From: Microbulbifer donghaiensis
GTDB taxonomy: Bacteria > Pseudomonadota > Gammaproteobacteria > Pseudomonadales > Cellvibrionaceae
NCBI RefSeq assembly: GCF_900129095.1
Contig: NZ_FQVA01000002.1
Span: 1 to 64,000 of the forward strand
Reading direction: 5' to 3'
Length of the DNA stretch: 64,000 nucleotides
Positions 7,081 to 15,678 of this stretch are shown one piece after another. The notes beneath the pieces were generated by a model that saw only the letters and a program-made list of their open reading frames with translations, did not search any database and was not told where the DNA came from. Numbering within the stretch: position 1 is the first letter of the stretch; each line of letters starts with the position of its first letter. The position numbers and the translations under genes are program-made.

Positions 7081-7884
7081 TTATTTTTTGCAGATCAACC
7101 TGCGTACTACAAAGTCAGCTTCCAGCTTTAGGCTCTCCCGCTGCTCCAGTTCACGGCGCACATCACTGCTGCCCTTCCAGGCAAAGGGTGTCATGGCGAG
7201 GAAATCTGCTATGGCTTCGCGCCCCTGCAATTTAAAGGGGAAGCAACAGCGCAATTCCGCTTCCGGCCGAAAGCCCTCCACCGGTTTGGGCGGTTCGTGT
7301 CGGCGCGGTTCCGCATAGAGTGCAGACTTTAGCGGCCAAAGGTGCTCGGGCCCCGGCGCTACATCGAGCAGCGAACCGCCCGGATTCATCACGCGCAGCA
7401 TCTCCGCATCCGCTGCCGGAGCAAAGACGCGCAGCAGGTGGTCGACGCTGTCCTGCGCCAGCGGCAGCTCGACGCTACTCGCCACCACAAACTGGATATC
7501 CGCATCAGACTTCGCCGCCATACGAACGCCGGCCTTGGAAATATCAACGCCCGCCAGTGCCAGTGCCGGCCAACCGGCAGACTGCAACTGGCGCAGGTAG
7601 TAGCCTTCACCGCAGCCGATATCCAGCAACTGGTGGCCCGACACGTAGGGCAGCAACGCCACTATCGCCTCCACCAGCGGCCGGTAATAGCCCGCCTCGA
7701 GGAATCGGCGGCGCGCCTGCAACATCTCGAGCGAGTCTCCCGGTTCCTTGCTGCGCTTCTTATTGACGGGCAACAGGTTGACGTAGCCTTCGCGGGCACA
7801 ATCAAAGCTGTGGCGATTGGCACAGCGCCAGGCGTTATCGCTCAGTTCCAGGGACAAATGACATACGGGACATTGCCAGATCAT
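7081..7884 (-). CDS. rlmA: 23S rRNA (guanine-N1)-methyltransferase RlmA
   Basis: The N-terminal zinc site is formed by C5, C8 (CPVC), C21 and H25, followed by YVNLLPVNKKRSKEPGDSLE, which is characteristic of RlmA. The Rossmann SAM-binding motif is LLDIGCGEGYYL near residue 90. The enzyme methylates G745 (RlmAI) or G748 (RlmAII) in 23S rRNA; gammaproteobacterial context favours G745. Length (267) is normal. It overlaps the GMC oxidoreductase stop by 4 bases. Confidence 0.9.
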   Translation of the reverse strand: MIWQCPVCHLSLELSDNAWRCANRHSFDCAREGYVNLLPVNKKRSKEPGDSLEMLQARRRFLEAGYYRPLVEAIVALLPYVSGHQLLDIGCGEGYYLRQLQSAGWPALALAGVDISKAGVRMAAKSDADIQFVVASSVELPLAQDSVDHLLRVFAPAADAEMLRVMNPGGSLLDVAPGPEHLWPLKSALYAEPRRHEPPKPVEGFRPEAELRCCFPFKLQGREAIADFLAMTPFAWKGSSDVRRELEQRESLKLEADFVVRRLICKK

Positions 7885-9515
7885 TCTGCTTCCAGGGATT
7901 CCGTTTGCTGGGGTTGTGGGGCCGGCTCTTTGCGCAATATCAAATCCGCGGCTTTTTCTGCAATGGCGATGACCGGAGCATTGGTATTGCCACTGATCAG
8001 GGTGGGCATTATGGAGGCGTCCACCACACGCAGTCCATTGACGCCGCGAACTTTTAATTCCCCATCGACCACGGCGTCCTCATCGGAGCCCATTTTGCAG
8101 GTACCCACCGGGTGATAAATGGTCTCTGCGTGGCGACGAATAAATCGCTTGATGGAAATCTGACTCATCAGTGCTTTGTGCGGTGACCACCAGCGCTTGT
8201 GATAACGCTGCAAATCCGATTTCATCAGAATTTCGCGCGCCATCGCAAAGGCTTCCATCATTACGGCCATATCCTCCACTTCGCTCAGGTAATTGGGCTG
8301 GATCAGCGGAAGAGAACGGGGATCGTCGTTGGCCAGAGTAATTTCGCCGCGACTCCTGGGCCGTAGCGCACAGGCATGCAGCGAGTAGCCGAAGCCTCGC
8401 GGCTTTTTCATGCCGTGCTCGAACAGCGGTGCAGACGTCAGGTGAAACTGGATATCCGGATTGCCGCCCGCTCGGCTGGAACAGGCAAATCCACCGGCCT
8501 CGGCCACATTATTGGTCAAGGGCCCGCGGTTGAGGAAGAGAAACTCCGGCAAGTGCAGCGCCATCTGCAGCTTGGGCTTAAATGACTCGGAAAATGTCAC
8601 CGGCTGTGAGGCTTCCACGACCTGGGTAATATCGAGATGGTCCTGCAGGTTTTTTCCCACGCCGGGCAAGTGTGCCTGGAGTGTTATGCCGAATTTATTC
8701 AGTTCTGCTTGCGGGCCGATACCGGATAGCAGCAACAACTGTGGCGATTGGATAGCGCCGGCACAGAGCAGCACCTCCTTATTGGCCAAGATCCGCTTTC
8801 CATTGAGCAGTTGCACGCCGGTGACCCGATCGCCCTTGAACAGCAGGCGCCCGACTTGGGAGCGGGTGAATACACTCAAATTCGGGCGGTTTTTCACCGG
8901 ATGCAGATAGGCTGTCGCAGCGGAACAGCGGCGGCCGCGCTTCTGAGTCACCTGGTAGAATCCAACGCCATTCTGCTGACTGCCATTGAAATCGTTGTTG
9001 AGGCGGTGGCCCGCTGACTGCGCCGCACGGACAAAGGCGCGTCCGGCCTCGGTCTTCCAGTTCAGATCAGACACCTTCAGCGGCCCGTAGCCACTGTGGT
9101 GTGCATCACTGCCGCGCTCGTTGCCCTCCGCCAGCAGGAAGTACGGCAACATATTCCGCCAGCCCCACCCGGGGTTGCCCGCCGTTTCCCAGGCATCGTA
9201 ATCGGCGCCGTTGCCGCGGATATAAATCATCGCGTTGATAGCGCTGCTGCCCCCCAGCGTCCGCCCGCGCGGCCAGAACAGGCGCCGCCCTTCCAGGTGC
9301 TGTTGCGGCTCGGTGTAGTGGTGCAGGTTGTAGCGCTTACCCGGTACCAGGTAGCCGATGCCCGCAGGCATACTGATCAGCAGACTGCGATCCGCGGGGC
9401 CGGCCTCGAGCAGGCAGACCCGGTGCTGTTCATCGGCACTCAAGCGGTTGGCCAGCACACATCCGGCGGAACCTCCACCGACAATCACATAGTCGAACAC
9501 CATCTGGCGAGGCAT
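7881..9515 (-). CDS. GMC family FAD-dependent oxidoreductase (choline/alcohol dehydrogenase type)
   Basis: The product has 544 residues. The FAD ADP-binding site is DYVIVGGGSAGCVLANRLS near the N-terminus. GMC signature 1 is around GGSSAINAMIYIRGN, signature 2 is GAIQSPQLLLLSGIGP, and the C-terminal catalytic region holds YHPVGTCKMG and SGNTNAPVIAIAEKAADLI. These fit the choline dehydrogenase/AlkJ branch. No bet genes are nearby, so an alcohol dehydrogenase role is at least as likely as choline oxidation. No signal peptide is seen. It is the first gene of the minus-strand unit ending with the ion channel and is divergent from a methyltransferase gene. Confidence 0.85.
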   Translation of the reverse strand: MPRQMVFDYVIVGGGSAGCVLANRLSADEQHRVCLLEAGPADRSLLISMPAGIGYLVPGKRYNLHHYTEPQQHLEGRRLFWPRGRTLGGSSAINAMIYIRGNGADYDAWETAGNPGWGWRNMLPYFLLAEGNERGSDAHHSGYGPLKVSDLNWKTEAGRAFVRAAQSAGHRLNNDFNGSQQNGVGFYQVTQKRGRRCSAATAYLHPVKNRPNLSVFTRSQVGRLLFKGDRVTGVQLLNGKRILANKEVLLCAGAIQSPQLLLLSGIGPQAELNKFGITLQAHLPGVGKNLQDHLDITQVVEASQPVTFSESFKPKLQMALHLPEFLFLNRGPLTNNVAEAGGFACSSRAGGNPDIQFHLTSAPLFEHGMKKPRGFGYSLHACALRPRSRGEITLANDDPRSLPLIQPNYLSEVEDMAVMMEAFAMAREILMKSDLQRYHKRWWSPHKALMSQISIKRFIRRHAETIYHPVGTCKMGSDEDAVVDGELKVRGVNGLRVVDASIMPTLISGNTNAPVIAIAEKAADLILRKEPAPQPQQTESLEAE

Positions 9516-9600
9516 AGGCTCTCAGCCCTTTTTGTTGTTGGAATTGTCCCGACGGTACACTCGACAACTACAAAATCACAAGACGTCAAGAAATGTACCG

Positions 9601-10287
9601 ATGAGCGATTCCGAATTCAGCGATAAAAAAATCCTGCAAAGCTGGCACAGCAATGCCGCACCCTGGATCCGTGCGATCGATGGCGCCACTATCGCGAGCC
9701 GCAAAATGGTTACAGATGGTGCAATTGTAGCTGCCGTGCTGGACCACCAACCCGGCTCGGTGCTCGACGTGGGCTGCGGCGAGGGCTGGCTGTCGCGAGC
9801 GCTGGCGGCAAGCGGAGCCGAAGTCTTGGGCATCGACGGAGTGCCCGAACTCATTGAAGCGGCCCGGCGGCGCGCCGGGCCGGGAGAGCGATACCGGCAG
9901 CTATCCTACGACGCACTGGCTGCGGGAGAGCTGCGTCAGCAATTCGACCTGTTGGCGTGCAATTTCTCGCTGATTGGCCAGGTATCCGTGGCTAAGCTGT
10001 TCGCCGCGGCGCCGGCCCTGCTGAGGCCCGGTGGACACCTGGTCGTGCAAACGCTGCACCCGCTCACCGCCTGCGGCGACAGGGAATATCGCGACGGCTG
10101 GCGCCCCGGCAGCTGGGACGGTTTCAGTGAGGATTTCAGCGACCCGGCGCCCTGGTACTTCCGCACGCTGGAGAGCTGGCTGGAGCTGTATCGCGCTAAC
10201 GGACTGGAAGTGGTCCGCCTGCGGGAACCCCTGCACCCGCAAACCGGCAGACCCGCCTCGCTGATCCTGAGCGGGCGGGCTACCTGA
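9601..10287 (+). CDS. Class I SAM-dependent methyltransferase
   Basis: The protein has 228 residues. SAM motif I, SVLDVGCGEGWLSRALAASG, is followed by VLGIDGVPELIEAA (acidic loop after beta 2). Then come DLLACNFSLIGQV and PGGHLVVQTLHPL (motif III region). The fold is clear but the substrate is not; the UbiG/methyltransferase-11 type is the nearest pattern. The frame is open upstream to 9532, but ATG 9601 starts the conserved part. The stop is 33 bases from the convergent GH20 gene. Confidence 0.75.
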   Translation: MSDSEFSDKKILQSWHSNAAPWIRAIDGATIASRKMVTDGAIVAAVLDHQPGSVLDVGCGEGWLSRALAASGAEVLGIDGVPELIEAARRRAGPGERYRQLSYDALAAGELRQQFDLLACNFSLIGQVSVAKLFAAAPALLRPGGHLVVQTLHPLTACGDREYRDGWRPGSWDGFSEDFSDPAPWYFRTLESWLELYRANGLEVVRLREPLHPQTGRPASLILSGRAT

Positions 10288-10320
10288 CCGCCACATCCGG
10301 GGCCAGGTCCGCGCGGCTAC

Positions 10321-13023
10321 TCAGCGCTGCGCCGTACTCGGCCGGGGCCCTTCGAGTTCGACGGCGCGGCCGGCACGCCGCCCATCGGCACTGCGGGCGC
10401 GCAGCGCTTGTGCCGCCGCAGCCGGCACCGGGTCGGTGACGGCTTGCCAGCGTTCGCCGTCAAAGTATTCGAGATCCAGGCCCGGATAGGGTAACGCCGT
10501 CAACAACTGGCCATTCTCTACCTGTGCGCCGGGTACCGGCACCCGGTATCCCACGCCGCCGAGATCCAGCTTCAACAATTCCTTGTGGCCGAGTGCCGCA
10601 GCAAACTCACGCCAGTCTGCGTCCACGGCGCGCTTGTCGACGGCATTGGTCTCCGCGGAAAACTCTTGTCCCTCGATCAAAGGCAGCTCCCAGTCCGCCC
10701 GGTGCCAGGCGCGTTCCGCCAGGGCCAGCAGGCGCGGGAAAATCATGTATTCCACCAGGGCATCAGTGCGCACGACTTCGCTCCACAGCTGCCCCTGAAT
10801 GCCCCGCACCCGTTCGGCGAACGCGGCGCCGGGGGCTGTCGCCGACCAGCCGTAGCCATCGCGGTCGGTGGAGACTTCCGCCAACTGTGCCGTATTCAGC
10901 GGAGCATAGCTGAACACCTTCCTGGTATCGGTATGACGCGACGCCCAGTAGTAGCCACTCTCCTTGGGATCCACCTCATAAGGCATATCGAAATAGAGGA
11001 AGTCCGAGTGGGACTGAACCACGTCGAATCCTGCTTCCGCCAGATGAGCGCTGTGAGCAGTACCGCCCCACGGCAGCTGCTCCCAGGAGTTCACATAGTT
11101 GTCTTCGCTGGCGAGTTCCTTTTCGGCATTGTCGATATGCTTAACCCCGTCGTGCCACGCAGCCATGGTTGCAATGCCCGCCTCAGCCACCAGGCCGCTG
11201 ACCCGCTTCGCATAAAAGGCACCCAGTTCTTCGATGGACGCTACCGCACCGCTGGCCACCAGCTTCTGGCATTGGGGGGAGTTGCTCCACGGTTGCTGGC
11301 GCGCCTCTGCGGCGACATCTCCTTTGTCCGGATCGCTGCCCGGCGCATTTTCGAAGCCGTTGTCAGCGAGGATATTTTTCGCCTCATCACCGCCAAAGTG
11401 CCAGCTGCCAAGCGGCTGGCCGGCGGCCTGATGCATTGCCTGAACTTCGCGAATCAGCTTGCCGACAAAGTGGTAGGTGGAATCGATACAGGGGTTGATA
11501 TAGCTATCATCGTAAAACTGCACCGACAGGAAGCGGGTGTCGTCCTGCGGGTCCAGCAGTCGATACTCGCCGGCCTTCTCCGGCGATTCAGCCTGCAGCC
11601 GGCGGTAGCGCGCCTCCATCGCCACGATCGCCGCGCGGGCATGAGCGGGCATGTCGAACTCGGGGACGACTTCTATATGGCGCGCGGCGGCATAGCGGAC
11701 GATCTCGATATAGTCATCGACGCTGAAATAACCGCTGCCGTTGTTGTCGCTGTGCGGCCCGGAACCGAGCTGCGGCAACAGACAGCGCGTTTCGCTGAGA
11801 TCGAAACAGCGCTGGCTGCCCACTGCGGTCAGTTCCGGCAGCCCGGGAATCTCTAGGCGCCAGCCCTCGTCGTCAGACAGGTGAAAGTGGAAGCGGTTGA
11901 GCTTGTAGGCGGCCATCTGGTCCAGCAGTTTCAGCACCACTTCCTTGCTGTGGAAGTTGCGCCCCACATCCAGAAACATACCGCGGTGCGGAAAGCGCGG
12001 CGCGTCCTCTACATCGACCCGCGCCAGGGTGCGGCTTTTGACATCCACCAGTGCCAACAGCGACTGCAGACCGTAGAAAGCACCCGCCTGATCGTAGCCG
12101 AGCACCTGAGCACCGCGCTCGCCGACCTTGAGTTGGTAGGCGCCGGTCGTCTTGGCGGCAAATGCACTGCCATCGATATGCACCCGTACCGGGTAGGCGC
12201 CGGGACCGGTCGGTGCCAGCTGCAGTTGTTCGAGGCGCTGACGGAAAGCGTGCAGGCTGGGGCTGGCAAGTGACCCTGCGTCCACGGCAATGCCGGTCGC
12301 GAGTGCAACCGGCTCACCGGATCGCTCCGTTTTCAGCGGTTGCGGGATTATGCGCTCGCGCCAGCTGTCGTGCGCCTGCGACAGATCGTCGCTGAATTCG
12401 GCGTAGCGGCTTCCGGCCGAGGCCAGCACATTGGCGTCGTTCGCGGCTCGCTTCCAGTTTGCCGGGTTGTTCTTGTTGATCGGCAGGACCAGGCCCTCAA
12501 TGCCGTCACTATCGGTGGACTCGATCACATGGGCGCCACCGGCGCCGTCGACGGTGAACAGCCGCGGCATAAAGTCGGATTCAAACTGCATCCAGAACTC
12601 CGCCAGGAAATCCAGTTCGAGGGCTTCCCCGGCGCCGATACCGGCAAACTTGCCGGTCGGTACCAGGCGATGCAGATCCCCTTTGACATGCTCCAGCGCA
12701 AAGTCGTCGCGGTTCAACAGGCTCAGCGTGCGGCGCACACTGTGAAAATAGAGACTCCAGTCCCGCTCGTCGGCGCCGACCGCCGGCCCCTCGTTGACCA
12801 GCGTGATGCGATATGTGGAGCAGATTGCGCCGCTACCGCCCGCGCGCTTGCAGTCAGCCCGCAGGTCCGCGTCTACCCCCTGAAAGTTGGTCAATACTTC
12901 CTGGCTCACGGCGAAATTCCGCGCAATACGTTCCGCGGCACTGTACTCGCCGGGATCCGACGCGCTGCAGGAGGCCAAAAGGCCGGCGAGAGCCAGGGCA
13001 AGGAAATGTGGGGCGCGGGTCAT
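10321..13023 (-). CDS. Beta-N-acetylhexosaminidase, GH20, lipoprotein
   Basis: The protein has 900 residues. The signal peptide ends in the lipobox LLASC, so it is probably anchored in the outer membrane or periplasm. Domains in order: N-terminal CHB_HEX chitobiase domain (about 35-180), GH20b (about 200-340), catalytic TIM barrel (about 345-770; FPHRGMFLDVGRNFHSK, FHFHLSDDEGWRLE) and a C-terminal beta domain. WHFGGDEAKN contains the Asp-Glu pair used in substrate-assisted catalysis. It cleaves GlcNAc from chitobiose and chito-oligomers. A promoter with an overlapping NagR-like palindrome lies 32-60 bases upstream, tying it to chitin use together with the GH18 locus 30 kb away. Confidence 0.92.
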   Translation of the reverse strand: MTRAPHFLALALAGLLASCSASDPGEYSAAERIARNFAVSQEVLTNFQGVDADLRADCKRAGGSGAICSTYRITLVNEGPAVGADERDWSLYFHSVRRTLSLLNRDDFALEHVKGDLHRLVPTGKFAGIGAGEALELDFLAEFWMQFESDFMPRLFTVDGAGGAHVIESTDSDGIEGLVLPINKNNPANWKRAANDANVLASAGSRYAEFSDDLSQAHDSWRERIIPQPLKTERSGEPVALATGIAVDAGSLASPSLHAFRQRLEQLQLAPTGPGAYPVRVHIDGSAFAAKTTGAYQLKVGERGAQVLGYDQAGAFYGLQSLLALVDVKSRTLARVDVEDAPRFPHRGMFLDVGRNFHSKEVVLKLLDQMAAYKLNRFHFHLSDDEGWRLEIPGLPELTAVGSQRCFDLSETRCLLPQLGSGPHSDNNGSGYFSVDDYIEIVRYAAARHIEVVPEFDMPAHARAAIVAMEARYRRLQAESPEKAGEYRLLDPQDDTRFLSVQFYDDSYINPCIDSTYHFVGKLIREVQAMHQAAGQPLGSWHFGGDEAKNILADNGFENAPGSDPDKGDVAAEARQQPWSNSPQCQKLVASGAVASIEELGAFYAKRVSGLVAEAGIATMAAWHDGVKHIDNAEKELASEDNYVNSWEQLPWGGTAHSAHLAEAGFDVVQSHSDFLYFDMPYEVDPKESGYYWASRHTDTRKVFSYAPLNTAQLAEVSTDRDGYGWSATAPGAAFAERVRGIQGQLWSEVVRTDALVEYMIFPRLLALAERAWHRADWELPLIEGQEFSAETNAVDKRAVDADWREFAAALGHKELLKLDLGGVGYRVPVPGAQVENGQLLTALPYPGLDLEYFDGERWQAVTDPVPAAAAQALRARSADGRRAGRAVELEGPRPSTAQR

Positions 13024-13054
13024 GATTTATCTCTTATTCTTTATCGAAACCGCC

Positions 13055-13082
13055 ACCATAGCGAAAAAGACAACGCTGTCAA
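13055..13082 (-). promoter_or_regulatory. Sigma70-type promoter of the GH20 gene
   Basis: On the minus strand a perfect TTGACA (13077-13082 read in reverse) is followed after 16 bases by TATGGT (13055-13060). The -10 lies 32 bases upstream of the ATG, leaving a short leader with an AAGAGA ribosome-binding site. The fit to sigma70 is good on the -35 side and fair on the -10. Confidence 0.6.
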
Positions 13083-13083
13083 C
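13066..13083. promoter_or_regulatory. NagR-like (LacI-family) operator over the GH20 -35 box
   Basis: The 12-base core GACAACGCTGTC (13069-13080) is a near-perfect palindrome of the GACA-N4-TGTC type. With flanks it matches about 15 of 18 positions of the AATGACARCGYTGTCATT consensus that I recall for NagR of Shewanella and Xanthomonas. It overlaps the -35 hexamer, as a repressor site should. A second copy lies upstream of the chitinase. Confidence 0.5.
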
Positions 13084-13250
13084 CAGTACTCGATAAGCGT
13101 CGAGCCCAATCGGCACGCCAACTCAACCCCCTATGAATGTCACCGCCCCAGTGGCCCAGCAACGCGACGACGCCAAACAGCCCGCGACATCCATAGGGTC
13201 GATCGAATACGCGACCTAGATCAAGTTTTCATTAAACAGGAGGCTGTATC

Positions 13251-13394
13251 GTGAAAAGCGACAATAAGAAACTTTGGCGTACTGCTTCGCACTGCTTCAG
13301 TAATTTGAACAACAATGAGAAAACCCAGTATTGGTGCGGCCTGCAGCTGGATGACCGACTTTCTGGGGAGGTCCACAAACCGAGGTTGCATTAG
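13251..13394 (+). CDS. Unrecognised 47-residue protein behind a perfect Shine-Dalgarno
   Basis: GTG 13251 is preceded by AACAGGAGGCTGTATC, a full AGGAGG at 8-9 bases. The frame runs 47 codons to TAG 13392-13394 and begins MKSDNKKLWRTASHCFS. The peptide is basic at its N-terminus, has two Cys (C15 and C34) and no signal peptide or membrane segment. I know of no family. The strength of the ribosome-binding site is the main argument that it is translated. It lies between the divergent GH20 gene and an exported orphan protein read in the same direction. Confidence 0.5.
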   Translation: MKSDNKKLWRTASHCFSNLNNNEKTQYWCGLQLDDRLSGEVHKPRLH

Positions 13395-13501
13395 ACGCCG
13401 AAGTTGTGAGATACAAACAGTTCATTAAGGGTGAACCATAATAAATTCAGCGACTGACATGCAGTCGTGTGGCTAAGAAGTAAACACCCGGGGTAGACAA
13501 C

Positions 13502-13990
13502 ATGGAACTCTGCAGTTCTCGATTCCTTCCCAGTAAACACCTGTCCGTCGTGTTTAGCCTCCTTTTGTTTCCCGCTTCCAGTTCCTGCCTCGCCGATGAC
13601 CTGTTCATCCCCGACTCCAGCAGCGCCCTGAACCTGCAAGCCGACCAGACTTTTTTCATCGACAGCGCCTTTGGCATGGACAACGAGGCGCTCTACCAGT
13701 CGGCGGAAAACCTCCGCAACAACTCCATGGGCATAGTGCAGCGACGCCTGAATCACCAGTGGTTGCAAATGCACACCAACCCGGAAAAATTCCAGCCGAT
13801 AACCGGCGGTAAAGCCCTCAATGAAATCTTGCAGATGGGCTGGCAGACCTATCGCGAAAAGAACAAACGCAAACTCGACAGCGGCCTTATGCGCTACACC
13901 AGCGGTCACGGCAAGATCGGCAAGGCCTTCGACTACGATGTGCGCCTGTCCGATGACAAGTTCAAATTCTCGTTCGAGTACGAGTTCTAG
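13502..13990 (+). CDS. Exported protein of unknown function, 162 aa
   Basis: I do not recognise the family. After a hydrophilic start, LSVVFSLLLFPASSSCLADD (about 14-33) is a signal peptide, with cleavage likely after the SCLA region. The mature part is hydrophilic and mostly helical in pattern. It ends in alternating residues DVRLSDDKFKFSFEYEF with terminal Phe, as seen at the last strand of outer-membrane or beta-rich proteins. ATG 13502 follows GGGGTAG. Upstream is the 47-residue ORF and downstream is an RDD protein; neither reveals its role. Confidence 0.6.
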   Translation: MELCSSRFLPSKHLSVVFSLLLFPASSSCLADDLFIPDSSSALNLQADQTFFIDSAFGMDNEALYQSAENLRNNSMGIVQRRLNHQWLQMHTNPEKFQPITGGKALNEILQMGWQTYREKNKRKLDSGLMRYTSGHGKIGKAFDYDVRLSDDKFKFSFEYEF

Positions 13991-14058
13991 AGCCCAACTC
14001 CTGCATCGATTGCCGTTTTGTTAGAATCTCCGCCAATTAATCCCTGGCGGAGATTGCC

Positions 14059-14550
14059 GTGAGCAACCCAAACACCCCCACCTCCTTTGCACAACTGCCC
14101 CGCGCAAGCGTCGGCCGGCGCCTGGCCGCACTCCTGTACGATGCACTGATCATTATGGGCCTGTTGATGGTGTACGGCTTCGTGGCGATGCTGATCGCTT
14201 CCGCTGTGGTAGGTCTGAACTGCCAGCCAGAGGACCTGGACTACAACCCCTGCGTGAGCGGCCCGCTGTTCCAGTTGGGGGCGCTGGCGGTTATCGTTGC
14301 GTATTTCCTATGGTCCTGGCGCGCCGCCGGCCAGACGATCGGCATGCGCGCCTGGCGCCTGCTGCTGGCAAGCCCCGACGGTGTGCAACTGAGCTGGCAG
14401 CAGTGTGCTCTGCGGGCCGCGACTGCATCCCTGTCGGTCGCCTGCCTTGGCCTGGGTTATTTCTGGGGATGGACCCGCGCAGACCGGGCCAGCTGGCACG
14501 ACATCGCGTCCGGATCGGAAGTGCGGTTACTGCCGAAGAAGAAAAAGTAG
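14059..14550 (+). CDS. RDD family membrane protein
   Basis: The protein has 163 residues with an RDD domain: RASVGRRLAALLYDALIIMG gives the Arg and Asp positions in the first membrane segment. Further hydrophobic stretches lie at about 72-95 and 118-140, followed by RADRASWHDIASG, the usual RDD tail. It starts with GTG 14059 after GGAG. The biochemical role of most RDD proteins is unknown; some act as ion antiporters. It is convergent with lptG. Confidence 0.8.
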   Translation: MSNPNTPTSFAQLPRASVGRRLAALLYDALIIMGLLMVYGFVAMLIASAVVGLNCQPEDLDYNPCVSGPLFQLGALAVIVAYFLWSWRAAGQTIGMRAWRLLLASPDGVQLSWQQCALRAATASLSVACLGLGYFWGWTRADRASWHDIASGSEVRLLPKKKK

Positions 14551-14616
14551 GGAAGAGAAGAATTTCGCCCGATACGCGGCCGGATCAGCACCCAGCCGCC
14601 CGCCCCGCCACGATAC

Positions 14617-15678
14617 TCAGCGGGCCCGCTGGAGCAGCAGCCATCCCACGGCGAAACAAAACAGTATCGGCACCAGTACGGCGATAAACGGCGGAAAGCC
14701 GAATACCAGCGAGGATGGCCCGAGCATATCCTGCATGGTCTGAAACACTATGCCCACGATCACACCGGTAAATACCCGCAGACCGGTCGTCACTTCCCGC
14801 AACGGGCCGAAAATAAATGAGATGGCCACCATGACGAGACTGGCGATGGTCAGTGGCTGCAACAGCTTTTTCCAGAACTGCAGCCAGTAGCGGCTGGAAT
14901 CCTCGCCCTTGCGATCGAGGAATGTGCCGTAGGACCACAAGTTTCGCGGCGACAGATCCGACGGCAAGGGTACGACCAGGGCAAAAAGCTCTGGCGAGAC
15001 ATCTGTCGGCCATTCGCTCTCCGAAGTGACTTCGCTTATGGATCGCTCGGTCGTGAACATGGTGGCGCGGCTGTTCTCCAGCATCCACTCGTCGCCGTCA
15101 AAGCGGCCGCGCTCGGAGAACTCCACCCGCTGCAGCTCGCGATCTTCACCAAAGCGGTAGCGGGTAACGCCATACAGCACACCATCCGGCAATGCCGCAT
15201 TGAAATGCACAAACTCGCCACTGTCCTTGAGCCACAGGCCCTGCTCCAGGCCGCTGGCTTCGAGCTCCCCAAGCTCCCTGGCCTTGAGGCTTTCCGCGAC
15301 CTGGTTGGTCTTGGGAATAACAAATTCAGCCAGCGCCAGCCCCACCAGGATCAGCAGGAGAACTGGCTTCATCACCGCCCAGGCGATGCGGCCGATGGAA
15401 ACTCCGGCGGCTCGCATGACCGTCAGCTCGCTGGTGCCGGCGAGTGTGCCCAGACCCACCATGCAGCCCACCAGCGCGGAGAAACCGAGCTGGTCGTATA
15501 TACCATCCGGAATCTTCCAGGCCACGTACTGCAGCACGTCGGCAAACTGGTAGTCGCCCTTCATCTCGCCCAGCTCATCGACCATGGCAAAGATCACATC
15601 CAGCCCGACAATCACCAGCAGCACGGCGCCGACGGCCAGCGCGATAGTGCGGCCGATATACAAATCCAGCTTACGCAT
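14617..15678 (-). CDS. lptG: LPS export ABC transporter permease LptG
   Basis: LptG pairs with LptF in the inner-membrane LptB2FG complex that extracts lipopolysaccharide and passes it to LptC/A. The 353-residue product has the expected layout: TM1 at LDLYIGRTIALAVGAVLLVI, TM2-3 around residues 50-115, a periplasmic beta-jellyroll (about 130-260) and three C-terminal TM segments. The frame is open to 15741, but the family start MRKLDLYIG is at 15678. It overlaps the 3' end of lptF by 8 bases. Confidence 0.93.
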   Translation of the reverse strand: MRKLDLYIGRTIALAVGAVLLVIVGLDVIFAMVDELGEMKGDYQFADVLQYVAWKIPDGIYDQLGFSALVGCMVGLGTLAGTSELTVMRAAGVSIGRIAWAVMKPVLLLILVGLALAEFVIPKTNQVAESLKARELGELEASGLEQGLWLKDSGEFVHFNAALPDGVLYGVTRYRFGEDRELQRVEFSERGRFDGDEWMLENSRATMFTTERSISEVTSESEWPTDVSPELFALVVPLPSDLSPRNLWSYGTFLDRKGEDSSRYWLQFWKKLLQPLTIASLVMVAISFIFGPLREVTTGLRVFTGVIVGIVFQTMQDMLGPSSLVFGFPPFIAVLVPILFCFAVGWLLLQRAR

